NCBI RefSeq assembly: GCF_023555415.1
Contig: NZ_JAKRYL010000003.1
Coordinates: 245,786 to 309,785 of the forward strand
DNA length: 64,000 bases
Direction: 5' to 3'
From: Halalkalibacter alkaliphilus
GTDB taxonomy: Bacteria > Bacillota > Bacilli > Bacillales > Bacillaceae_D
Position 1 is the first letter of the stretch. Each line of letters begins with the position of its first letter. The notes beneath the pieces are model-generated. The model had not been told where the DNA came from, ran no database searches, and saw only the letters and a list, made by a program, of their open reading frames with translations. A program made the translations under genes and the position numbers. Below are positions 16,052-24,144 of the stretch, one piece after another.

Positions 16052-16570
16052 TTACGTTAAATCATCTTCGGACTCAATATGAACCGGTTCTGTCTTAGCT
16101 ACTTGCTCTTTTACTCCTTCAGGATACCAAACGTATGGGCTCTCACCACGGTCTCTTGATACATCGTAGGTCGCTGCTTCAAACCCCATATGTTCCCAAA
16201 AGTTTGCTGACCCTTGTCTTGCATTTGTCTTAATTGGTAATTTAAATGACTTGGCAAAGTTGACTAATGATTCACCATATCCTTGCTTCCTATAAGCCTC
16301 TAATACCTCTAATTTCCAAAGTTCTAAATAGTCTTGAGGCGGGTTGAAATAGCGGTCGTATTTTCCGTCAATTCGATACAAACTCATTCTCGCAACAAGC
16401 TTATTTCCGAAATAAATTCCATAAAAAGGAGACTCGCTGTCATTTTCAATAATATTTGATTCTAAATCGCCCTTCATAGAAAGCTCCGCAGAACCGTACT
16501 CGCGGAAGTTTTTAAACTCTTCTAATGTTTTATAATTGACAAGTAAACGCTTAACTTCATAATCATACAT
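16052..16570 (-). CDS. ylbP: GNAT N-acetyltransferase YlbP
   Basis: The 172-residue protein is a GCN5-related acetyltransferase. The acetyl-CoA loop is LEVLEAYRKQGYGESLVNFAKS (about residues 88-109, motif A with RKQGYG), followed by the C-terminal NARQGSANFWEHMGFEA typical of the fold. Length and sequence match B. subtilis YlbP, whose substrate is unknown. The ATG follows AAGGAGGAG. The C-terminus is acidic and variable (HIESEDDLT). It is a single gene with its own terminator, divergent from panE. Confidence 0.9.
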   Translation of the reverse strand: MYDYEVKRLLVNYKTLEEFKNFREYGSAELSMKGDLESNIIENDSESPFYGIYFGNKLVARMSLYRIDGKYDRYFNPPQDYLELWKLEVLEAYRKQGYGESLVNFAKSFKLPIKTNARQGSANFWEHMGFEAATYDVSRDRGESPYVWYPEGVKEQVAKTEPVHIESEDDLT

Positions 16571-16715
16571 ATTGATCTCCTCCTTAATGTTCAGATCTCT
16601 ATTTTATTTTACTACAATTTAGAGTGAAAACGTTTGTATTTGCTTATTTTTTTAGCAAATAAACAAAAGTTTTAATAATCAGATTATTTTATCTTGTAAG
16701 TTTTGCTTGAGAGTA

Positions 16716-16724
16716 TGGTACAAT
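16716..16724 (+). promoter_or_regulatory. Extended -10 promoter candidate for panE-bshC
   Basis: TGGTACAAT (TGn plus TACAAT) lies 26 bp before the panE GTG. The -35 region is poor (TTGTAA at a 19-bp spacing). Confidence 0.5.
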
Positions 16725-16750
16725 TTCATAAAAAAGAGGAGTAATTACAA

Positions 16751-17677
16751 GTGAAAGTAGTGGTTTTAGGCTCTGGTTCAATTGGAATGCTCACGGCATT
16801 CTATCTTACTAAACAATGGCGCTCTACCTTATTAGTTACAAATCGTATAAAACAGGCTAAATTTATTGAAGAAAAAGGACTTCATCTTTTACATCAGGAT
16901 GGACATAGTGAGATGATCCATGTGACTGTAGAAAGTATTTCGACGCTGGAACATGAACAAATAATCGACTTATTAATCGTTACAGTTAAATCTTATCACG
17001 TTGAACAAGTATTAAAAACAATCGAAGCTTCAAAGCTTACTATTTCTTCGATTCTATTTTTACAGAATGGAATGGCCCATACAGAGTTGTTTTCGACAAT
17101 TTCAGTTCCTGAAATTGCTGTTGGAGTAGTTGAACATGGAGCGAGGCGGACAAATGATTATACGGTTCAACATTCGGGTGTAGGACAAATAAGATGGAGT
17201 TATGTCCGAAAACATAGCTCAACGGTAGAAGCGGTGTTTCAAGAAACAAGAGACGAAAAGTTCCGAACTAAATACGAGTCTATGTGGAAGCCTATGTTAC
17301 AACATAAATTAGTTGTAAATGCTTGTATTAATCCGTTAACTGCGCTTTTTAGCGTCCAAAATGGTGAACTTCTTCAGAACCCCCATTATTACTCTATATT
17401 AAAACAAGTTTTTTTAGAAATAATAGAGGTTATTGATATTGAAAATAAAGAACAAATGTGGGAGTATGTCTGTCACATAAGTAAAGAAACAGGGGTCAAT
17501 CGTTCGTCTATGTTATCAGATTTGGAAAATAAACGTAAAACAGAAATAGATAGTATTGTAGGCTATTTACTACAGCAAGCTGCCAGAAAACAAATGACTA
17601 CGCCTGTTTTAAACTTTCTGTTTGAAGCGGTCAAAGGAAAAGAGAAGGAAAATAAGTTAGGGGAGGATAATTTATGA
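16751..17677 (+). CDS. panE: 2-dehydropantoate 2-reductase (YlbQ)
   Basis: This 308-residue NADPH-dependent ketopantoate reductase makes pantoate for pantothenate and coenzyme A. The Rossmann motif is VVLGSGSIGMLTAFYL (residues 3-18). The catalytic Lys-containing segment (WKPMLQHKLVVNACINPLTAL, about 178-198) and the conserved Asn are present, and the C-terminal ApbA helix bundle is complete. B. subtilis has two candidate panE-like genes (ylbQ and ykpB); position identifies this as YlbQ. GTG start after GAGGAG. The stop overlaps the next gene (ATGA). Confidence 0.9.
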   Translation: MKVVVLGSGSIGMLTAFYLTKQWRSTLLVTNRIKQAKFIEEKGLHLLHQDGHSEMIHVTVESISTLEHEQIIDLLIVTVKSYHVEQVLKTIEASKLTISSILFLQNGMAHTELFSTISVPEIAVGVVEHGARRTNDYTVQHSGVGQIRWSYVRKHSSTVEAVFQETRDEKFRTKYESMWKPMLQHKLVVNACINPLTALFSVQNGELLQNPHYYSILKQVFLEIIEVIDIENKEQMWEYVCHISKETGVNRSSMLSDLENKRKTEIDSIVGYLLQQAARKQMTTPVLNFLFEAVKGKEKENKLGEDNL

Positions 17678-18054
17678 CTGAACTGGTAGCGTTCGTCATT
17701 GCTACGATTGTAACGATCCCTTTACTAGGGTGGTATATGATTTATATTACTTCTGTAAAAATTTCCAAAAACAAATCTAAATCAATGCGCCGTGCTTCTG
17801 ATTGGACAACCTTGCTATTTATGATCGCTGTTTACTTTATTATGATTGAAATTTGGGCCCAGTCCTTCTTATGGATTATCTTAGCCATTTTCTTTTTCAT
17901 CGCGTTAGTAGTTACTTGGATTCAATGGAGAGTTTCAGGAGATATCCAAACGATTAAATTATTTAAAGGCATATGGAGGTTTAACTTTCTGACCTTCGTC
18001 ATTATTTACGTTTTATTAAGTGGATATGGACTGCTAGCAAGAATTTTTAGTTGA
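17674..18054 (+). CDS. DUF3397 membrane protein
   Basis: A 126-residue integral membrane protein with four hydrophobic segments (about residues 5-24, 46-62, 64-87 and 104-124) and a basic loop KISKNKSKSMRRASDW after the first. It matches the DUF3397 family, found next to bshC in Bacillus. Function is unknown. It overlaps the panE stop by four bases and lies upstream of bshC, so the three genes are probably one transcript. Confidence 0.85.
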   Translation: MTELVAFVIATIVTIPLLGWYMIYITSVKISKNKSKSMRRASDWTTLLFMIAVYFIMIEIWAQSFLWIILAIFFFIALVVTWIQWRVSGDIQTIKLFKGIWRFNFLTFVIIYVLLSGYGLLARIFS

Positions 18055-18136
18055 AAGATAGGTCGTAATGTTTGGTGGCTGGCTAATACTTTGCTATGAT
18101 GAAGATGAATTTAGTGATACGAAGGGACGTCTATAC

Positions 18137-19759
18137 ATGTTGGAAGTTAGAGAAATCGACCTAATATCAAAGACTGGCTTTATGAATGATTTTGTAAGTG
18201 GCAGTCATATGACTGAGCAATTTTTTGATTATACATATAACGACGAAGAAAAATATAAAAGAAGAGTGGATAACTTGTTAACCAGGTCTTATAAACGAGA
18301 AGAGTTAGCAGATTATTTAATGGAAGTTCATACTTCATTAGAAGATGTAGATCAGGCTAGAAGTCAAATTGAAAAATTAAGGAAACCCAATTCAGTTGTC
18401 GTGGTAGGAGGACAGCAGGCTGGGTTATTAACAGGACCACTCTACACTGTATATAAGGCGATGTCCATTATTATTTTGGCGAAGCAACAGGAAGAACAGC
18501 TTAATGTCCCAGTTGTTCCTATTTTTTGGATAGCTGGAGAAGATCATGATGTTGATGAGATTCGATTTGTTTATAAAGGAAAAAAGGGGAGCTGGAAAAA
18601 GCATCTATATAATGATGCCAATCAAGCATCATCTGCTTCATCTTTATTAATAAATAAAGATGAGATGAAAAAATGGCTAAAAGAACTCTTTGCTTCATTT
18701 CCTGAAACAGCACATACGACATCGTTGTGGGAAAGACTTGCTACTTTCTTGAATAAATCAACTACATTTGTTGATTTCTTTCGATGTGTAATGAACTGGT
18801 TTTTTGGAAAAGAAGGGTTGTTATTATTAGATGCTCATGACCCTGGCATTCGAAAGATGGAAATGGAGTATTTCAAAAAGTTAATACTCGAAGTGGAACA
18901 TGTTCAAAAGGCGCAGCAAAAAGGTGCCAAAGCTTTTGCGGATGTTGGTTACGGAGAACCAATACTAACCGACGAACATAATGCTCACCTTTTCCTAGAA
19001 GTGGAGGGCGAGAGAAAAAGATTAGATTATGATCGGAGCTTGTTTCGTGTAAAAGGAACAAAGACTACATTCTCAAAGGATCAGTTACTCACACTTTTGC
19101 AGGAGCATCCAGAAAGATTTAGTAATAATGTTGTAACAAGGCCATTGATGCAAGAGTGGCTTCTGCCTGTATTAGCTTTCATATCGGGGCCAGGTGAATT
19201 ACGTTATTGGGCTACATTAAAACACGTATTCACTCATTTTAAGGTGAAAATGCCTCCTGTCATTCCTAGGATTCAGCTTACATTTATTCCGCCTGCTGTT
19301 CAAAAGTGGTTGGTAGAGATAAGGTATGAACTAGAACCGTTTTTATTAGGGAAAATGGAAGAACTACGGGAAACTTGGTTAGAGGAAGTAACAGAATATC
19401 CTGTTGAGGATGTGATTGAACAAGTAAGGCGCAATCTTCATTCTGATCACCAGCCTTTACGTGATTTAGCGAAAGAAATGGATCCGACAATAGCTAAGCT
19501 AAGCGAGAAAAACTTAGCAATTATTGAAAATCAAATTGATTTTATGAGAAAAAAGATGAAAAATTTCGTTCGACAAAGTCATGAGCATTCACTTGCGAAA
19601 TTTACGGAAACTGGTTTCTGGCTTGCGCCATTAAATCGACCACAAGAACGTATATTACACCCTATCTTGTTGATGAATGTCATTGGAGAAGATGGATTCA
19701 GGCGATTGATGTCAACAGACATGTCGGTTAATCACATTCATAAAGTTGTGTATTTGTAA
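18137..19759 (+). CDS. bshC: Bacillithiol synthase BshC
   Basis: BshC adds cysteine to glucosaminyl-malate in the last step of bacillithiol synthesis. The 540-residue length equals that of B. subtilis BshC. Characteristic blocks are VVVGGQQAGLLTGPLYTVYKA (about residues 90-110) and PVVPIFWIAGEDHDVDEI (about 127-144). PRIQLTFIPP and a long C-terminal coiled coil (about 385-495) follow. I chose the ATG at 18137 (MLEVREIDL), matching the family N-terminus and following GAAGGG. An earlier in-frame ATG would add 23 poorly conserved residues without a good ribosome site. Confidence 0.95.
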   Translation: MLEVREIDLISKTGFMNDFVSGSHMTEQFFDYTYNDEEKYKRRVDNLLTRSYKREELADYLMEVHTSLEDVDQARSQIEKLRKPNSVVVVGGQQAGLLTGPLYTVYKAMSIIILAKQQEEQLNVPVVPIFWIAGEDHDVDEIRFVYKGKKGSWKKHLYNDANQASSASSLLINKDEMKKWLKELFASFPETAHTTSLWERLATFLNKSTTFVDFFRCVMNWFFGKEGLLLLDAHDPGIRKMEMEYFKKLILEVEHVQKAQQKGAKAFADVGYGEPILTDEHNAHLFLEVEGERKRLDYDRSLFRVKGTKTTFSKDQLLTLLQEHPERFSNNVVTRPLMQEWLLPVLAFISGPGELRYWATLKHVFTHFKVKMPPVIPRIQLTFIPPAVQKWLVEIRYELEPFLLGKMEELRETWLEEVTEYPVEDVIEQVRRNLHSDHQPLRDLAKEMDPTIAKLSEKNLAIIENQIDFMRKKMKNFVRQSHEHSLAKFTETGFWLAPLNRPQERILHPILLMNVIGEDGFRRLMSTDMSVNHIHKVVYL

Positions 19760-19796
19760 ATTCATGTAATGATTTTCCGTCGAAATGTGGATAAAT

Positions 19797-19825
19797 AAAT
19801 CCTGCCAAATGGCAGGATTTTTTTT
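19797..19825 (+). terminator. Terminator after bshC
   Basis: AAATCCTGCCA / GGCAGGATTT with a very short loop and eight T. It separates the bshC operon from the dcw cluster. Confidence 0.88.
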
Positions 19826-19849
19826 GTGTGGATAAATTGAAAATTTAGT

Positions 19850-19874
19850 GTGGTGCAAAGTGGAGGAATGTGGT
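19850..19874 (+). promoter_or_regulatory. MraZ operator repeats
   Basis: GTGGT, GTGGA and GTGGT start at 19850, 19860 and 19870, an exact 10-bp period. A further GTGGGG occurs at about 19891. MraZ proteins bind TGG-type direct repeats with 10-bp spacing upstream of their own gene, so this is the expected autoregulatory site. Confidence 0.75.
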
Positions 19875-19911
19875 AACTTAAGGGTAGTAAGTGGGGGGAG
19901 TTGGGTTCGCG

Positions 19912-20343
19912 ATGTTTATGGGAGAATATCGCCATAACGTAGATGAGAAAGGTCGCATGATTGTCCCGGCTAAATTCCGGGATAGTTTAGGCTCTTCTTT
20001 TATTGTGACCCGAGGTCTAGATCGCTGTTTGTTCGTTTATCCACAGGATGAATGGAGTAAGCTAGAGAACAAGTTGAAAACCCTACCCTTTACGAAAAAA
20101 GATGCACGTGCTTTCACTCGTTTTTTCTTTTCTGGTGCAACTGAATGTGAATTGGATAAGCAGGGAAGAGTAAACATAGCTTCACCTCTAAGGGAATATG
20201 CCAAGCTTGATAAAGAGTGTGTTGTCATTGGTGTTTCAAACAGAGTGGAAATTTGGAGTAAATCAATTTGGGAAGAATATTTTGCTGAATCAGAAGAATC
20301 ATTTAGTGAAATTGCTGAAAATATTGTGGATTTTGATTTTTAG
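19912..20343 (+). CDS. mraZ: Transcriptional regulator MraZ
   Basis: The 143-residue protein has the two tandem AbrB-like MraZ domains. The first is [24 protein letters not shown] (residues 1-24) and the second [22 protein letters not shown] (about 79-100). Each has the DxKGR DNA-contact motif (DEKGR, DKQGR). It forms ring oligomers and represses or tunes the dcw operon. The start MFMGEY is the family norm; an in-frame GTG seven codons upstream would precede the ribosome site. The operator repeats sit just upstream. Confidence 0.96.
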   Translation: MFMGEYRHNVDEKGRMIVPAKFRDSLGSSFIVTRGLDRCLFVYPQDEWSKLENKLKTLPFTKKDARAFTRFFFSGATECELDKQGRVNIASPLREYAKLDKECVVIGVSNRVEIWSKSIWEEYFAESEESFSEIAENIVDFDF

Positions 20344-20366
20344 TCGTCCGTTTTGGAGGTAGTGGG

Positions 20367-21299
20367 ATGTTTCATCATGTGACAGTTTTAAAACAAGAAT
20401 CAGTCGATGGTTTAGCTATTAAACCTAATGGAATATATGTCGACTGTACATTAGGTGGTGCGGGACATTCATCTCTTATAGCCGCACAACTAACAGAGGA
20501 TGGGCATCTTTATGCATTTGATCAAGATGATAAAGCACTTGCTCATGCGAAAGACCAATTACGACAATATGAGGGAAAAGTGACTTTAATAAGAAGCAAC
20601 TTTAGGCATCTCAAACGCGAGTTAGCTAAGTTTGGAGTTACGAAAGTTGATGGGATATTATTTGATCTAGGTGTTTCTAGTCCACAACTAGATGAGGCTG
20701 AGCGTGGGTTTAGTTATCACCAAGATGCTCCTCTTGATATGAGGATGGACCAAACTGCTGAATTAACAGCTAGTCATGTTGTCAATGAATGGTCTTTTGA
20801 GCGCCTTGTAAAAATTATTTCAAGGTATGGAGAAGAGAAATTTGCTAAACAAATTGCTAGAAAAATTGAGTCACAGAGAGAAAAGGCAAAGATTGAAACG
20901 ACAGGGGAACTAGTCGAAATTATTAAGGATGCAATACCTGCACCTGCTAGAAGGACAGGCGGACACCCAGCTAAACGAACATTTCAAGCCATAAGAATTG
21001 CAGTTAACGATGAATTAGGGGCTTTTGAAGAAGCGTTAGAGGATGCTATTTCTCTTTTAGCCAAAGGAGGCCGCATTTCAGTTATTACATTTCACTCACT
21101 AGAGGATCGATTATGTAAAGAAGTTTTTAAAGAAAAAAGCAAAGGCCCAGATTTACCACCAGGGATGCCTGTTATTCCAGAGGGCTATGAGCCGATTTTG
21201 AAGTTAATTACAAGAAAGCCGATTGTAGCTTCAACCGAGGAGTTAGAAAATAATAATCGTTCACGTTCTGCAAAGCTGCGGGTGGCAGAAAAACGTTAA
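20367..21299 (+). CDS. rsmH: 16S rRNA m4C1402 methyltransferase RsmH (MraW)
   Basis: RsmH N4-methylates C1402 of 16S rRNA in the decoding centre. The 310-residue protein starts [47 protein letters not shown] (24-35) is the S-adenosylmethionine motif. [19 protein letters not shown] (about 98-116), [15 protein letters not shown] (about 205-219) and TFHSLEDR (about 243-250) are family signatures. AGGAGG-type site (TTGGAGGTAG) before ATG. Confidence 0.97.
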   Translation: MFHHVTVLKQESVDGLAIKPNGIYVDCTLGGAGHSSLIAAQLTEDGHLYAFDQDDKALAHAKDQLRQYEGKVTLIRSNFRHLKRELAKFGVTKVDGILFDLGVSSPQLDEAERGFSYHQDAPLDMRMDQTAELTASHVVNEWSFERLVKIISRYGEEKFAKQIARKIESQREKAKIETTGELVEIIKDAIPAPARRTGGHPAKRTFQAIRIAVNDELGAFEEALEDAISLLAKGGRISVITFHSLEDRLCKEVFKEKSKGPDLPPGMPVIPEGYEPILKLITRKPIVASTEELENNNRSRSAKLRVAEKR

Positions 21300-21312
21300 G
21301 GGGGAATGAGAT

Positions 21313-21666
21313 TTGAGTATGGTAGCACGTAAGATAGAAGAGCAGCATCAACCACAAATTCAGCCGAAAAAAAGAATCCGTCATGTCCGTAACCCTATCA
21401 CTACAGGCGAAAAGGCGATCGTCGGGTTAATTGCTTTCGTAACATTTATCGTTCTTGGTTTCATGGTAAATAATTTCGCTTCTCTTTATACAATGAATCA
21501 AGAGAATTATCGACTAGAACAAACTATTAGTCAACAGAAACAAGTAAATGAAGGACTATCTTTGCAAGTTGTAGAATTGAGTGCCCCAGATCGTATTTTA
21601 CATATTGCTTCAGAACAACTAGGAATGTCTTTAGATGATAATAAGGTGAAAGTTGTGCAAAACTAG
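21313..21666 (+). CDS. ftsL: Cell division protein FtsL
   Basis: FtsL is a bitopic divisome protein that pairs with DivIC and DivIB. The 117-residue protein has a basic cytosolic tail (1-35), one membrane helix (about 37-57: AIVGLIAFVTFIVLGFMVNNFA) and an extracellular leucine-zipper-like coiled coil (about 62-110). I keep the TTG start at 21313 because GGGGGA lies 7-8 bases before it; an ATG two codons later is spaced too far (13 bases). It follows rsmH by 13 bases and precedes pbpB, the usual dcw order. Confidence 0.92.
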   Translation: MSMVARKIEEQHQPQIQPKKRIRHVRNPITTGEKAIVGLIAFVTFIVLGFMVNNFASLYTMNQENYRLEQTISQQKQVNEGLSLQVVELSAPDRILHIASEQLGMSLDDNKVKVVQN

Positions 21667-21675
21667 TTTAGCCAA

Positions 21676-21715
21676 TGGAGGGTAGTGAAAAGGTCAACCT
21701 TTTTCCTACCCTCCA
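21676..21715 (+). promoter_or_regulatory. Long hairpin between ftsL and pbpB
   Basis: TGGAGGGTAG...AAAAGGT and ACCTTTT...CTACCCTCCA form an about 19-bp stem with one small internal mismatch. There is no downstream T-run, so it is more likely an mRNA processing or stability element, or a weak attenuator, than a full terminator. Confidence 0.6.
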
Positions 21716-21806
21716 GCTATGAGCTGGTTTATTCACTGAATTGGCATAATTTGGGTCTATGTATTTGCCGAACACCTTATGTATAGTAGAAAATGAGGTG
21801 AAAAGC

Positions 21807-23984
21807 TTGGAAATTAAAAGATCTGTCACAAACAAGAGAGCTGTACTATTACTTGGTATTGTATTAGTATTATTTGTCATATTACTTGGTCGAATTATTT
21901 ATATTCAATCAACTCAAGAAATAGACGGACAAAATTTACGAGCTCTTGGAGAAGAGCGTTGGACAAGAACGGAAGTGATCGAAGGTGTTCGTGGTACAAT
22001 TTTTGATCGCACAGGTAGTCCAGTTGCGCAAGAAGTAAATTCATATACGGTTTATGCTGTTTTAGATCAAAATTATCAAAGTTATGTAGTTGATGCCGAA
22101 GAAACGGCAAGCCTTCTTGCTCCGCATATAAACATGAATGAACAGGATCTTGCTAGAGCCTTTACTAATGCCCAGGCTCAAGGGAAGTTTCAAATTGAAT
22201 TAGGAGCGGGCGCGAGGCATTTAACGTATGAGCAAGTAACAAATATTCGTGAATTGGAATTAGACGGAATTTATTTTCGGGAAGAATCTAGACGATACTA
22301 TCCGAAGCAAACATATGCCTCACATGTCATTGGTTTTACAGAACGTAATACAGGTGAAGCTCGAATGGGACTAGAGCTCAGCTTCGATGAAATTATGAAA
22401 GCTGATGACGGATCTATTAGTTATCAAAGAGATCGTAAAGGATTTCCCTTATTAAATCCTAATGAAACGATAACAGCTGCTAAAAATGGGCACGACATTT
22501 ATTTAACTTTGGATTCAAATATTCAAACAGCGCTTGAACAGGTCATGACTCAAGTCGAGGAACAATACAGTCCTGAAAAAATGATTGCAATTGTTGCAGA
22601 TCCTAAGACAGGAGAAATACTTGGAATGAGTAACCGACCAAGTTTTAATCCGAATCATTATGAACAAATAACCAATTATTTAAATTACGCTGTATCTGAC
22701 CGTTATGAACCGGGTTCAACAATGAAAATGTTTACTGTTGCAGCTGCTATTGAAGAAGGGGTATATAACGGTCAGGAACAATATCAATCTGGCACAATTG
22801 AAGTAGCAGATCGAAGAATTGGAGATCATAATGAAGCACGTGGTTGGGGGTCGATTTCGTTTGATGAAGGATTTTATCGATCGTCTAATGTTGCTATGGC
22901 TAAATTAGTACTTGAAAAGCTAGGCTCGGAGAAGTTATATGAATACTTGACGAAATTTGGGTTTGATCAAAAAACCGGGATTGATTTACCTAATGAAGCT
23001 AATAGTTTACTAGCGAAAAGTGGCAGGGTTGATGCTGCAACAACAGCTTTTGGACAAGGGAGTGCAGTAACACCGATCCAACAAATCCAAGCGGCAACTG
23101 CCATTGCAAATGATGGCAAGATGATGAAACCGTATATAATTGATCGAATTATCGAACCGAATCAGAATACAGTTGTTCAAAAAAATGAGCCTGAAGTGGT
23201 TGGCGAACCAATTTCAAAAGAAACAGCCGACCAAGTTAAAGACCTACTCGAAGGGGTAGTGACGAATTCTGCCGGTACAGGGCATCCTTATTATTTAGAA
23301 GGCTTCGATGTGATTGGAAAAACAGGTACTGCTCAAATTAACAACCCGAATGCAAGGGGGTATATTCAAGGGCACGGTGAAAATATCTTTTCATTTTTAG
23401 GGATGGCACCTAAAGAGGATCCTCGTGTTATTGTTTATGTTGCGGTGGACCGACCGAAAATTGGGTTAGATGAGTCTGGGGCAGCGCCAACTTCGATGAT
23501 CTTTAACACGATTATGAAACATAGTTTACAATATTTAAATATATCCCCGACAGTTGATGAAATCGCGGAGGAAACAGAGACCGGTTTTAAAACCGAAAAT
23601 TATGTTGCTCAGTCTACTTCTACTGTAAAAGAGAGCATAGGTGAGGAAGGGATTGAACTTACTATACTTGGCGATGGCTCGGAAATAGTAGCGCAACAGC
23701 CTCTAGCTAATAAAGGAATGTTAGAAGGCGAGCGATTGTTCTTACGTACGGATAGTGAGACGGTTTCGATGCCTGACTTAACAGGATGGTCCAATCGGGA
23801 TGTCAGACGTTTTGCTCAAGTGATGGGACTTAATCCTACATTCTTTGGAAGAGGATATGTCCAAACTCAGAGTATTGAGCCTGGGACAATGATTGAAAAA
23901 GGAGAATACATTGTTGTGGAACTAGCTCCCTCCACTGAAAATAGAGAGCCTGTTGAAGAAGAAGTTGAACAGACTGGAGAATAA
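21807..23984 (+). CDS. pbpB: Penicillin-binding protein 2B (septal transpeptidase)
   Basis: PBP2B is the septal class-B transpeptidase. The 725-residue product has an N-terminal membrane helix (about residues 12-32), the PBP dimerisation/pedestal domain, and the transpeptidase motifs EPGSTMK (Ser304), SSN (YRSSNVAM) and KTGT (IGKTGTAQI). Two PASTA domains follow near the C-terminus (about 575-705) and an acidic tail ends the protein. I propose the TTG at 21807 as start because GAGGTG lies 7 bases before it. An ATG 48 bases upstream has no ribosome site. It is followed by spoVD, the same pairing as in B. subtilis. Confidence 0.95.
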   Translation: MEIKRSVTNKRAVLLLGIVLVLFVILLGRIIYIQSTQEIDGQNLRALGEERWTRTEVIEGVRGTIFDRTGSPVAQEVNSYTVYAVLDQNYQSYVVDAEETASLLAPHINMNEQDLARAFTNAQAQGKFQIELGAGARHLTYEQVTNIRELELDGIYFREESRRYYPKQTYASHVIGFTERNTGEARMGLELSFDEIMKADDGSISYQRDRKGFPLLNPNETITAAKNGHDIYLTLDSNIQTALEQVMTQVEEQYSPEKMIAIVADPKTGEILGMSNRPSFNPNHYEQITNYLNYAVSDRYEPGSTMKMFTVAAAIEEGVYNGQEQYQSGTIEVADRRIGDHNEARGWGSISFDEGFYRSSNVAMAKLVLEKLGSEKLYEYLTKFGFDQKTGIDLPNEANSLLAKSGRVDAATTAFGQGSAVTPIQQIQAATAIANDGKMMKPYIIDRIIEPNQNTVVQKNEPEVVGEPISKETADQVKDLLEGVVTNSAGTGHPYYLEGFDVIGKTGTAQINNPNARGYIQGHGENIFSFLGMAPKEDPRVIVYVAVDRPKIGLDESGAAPTSMIFNTIMKHSLQYLNISPTVDEIAEETETGFKTENYVAQSTSTVKESIGEEGIELTILGDGSEIVAQQPLANKGMLEGERLFLRTDSETVSMPDLTGWSNRDVRRFAQVMGLNPTFFGRGYVQTQSIEPGTMIEKGEYIVVELAPSTENREPVEEEVEQTGE

Positions 23985-24031
23985 GAAATAATCTAAGCGA
24001 CTCGCACTTGTTCTAACCAATCGTGTACAAG

Positions 24032-24039
24032 CATACGTT
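24032..24039 (+). promoter_or_regulatory. Possible sigma-E -10 element before spoVD
   Basis: CATACGTT resembles the sigma-E -10 (CATACAHT), and the same GCATACGTTTAA word precedes spoVE. No good -35 is found at a 14-bp spacing. Confidence 0.3.
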
Positions 24040-24144
24040 TAAAACAAGCCTAGCTATAATGATGATCACAGAAAAAGGTGAATATTAACTAAGCCTTTTC
24101 AAAGTTATAGGCATTTGAAACGAATGTATGCGGGAGGTATTACG

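Noticed and set aside
16625..16638. CcpA (cre) site TGAAAACGTTTGTA upstream of panE and ylbP
   Set aside because: It matches 12 of 14 positions but misses two in the right half, and neither gene is an expected carbon-catabolite target.
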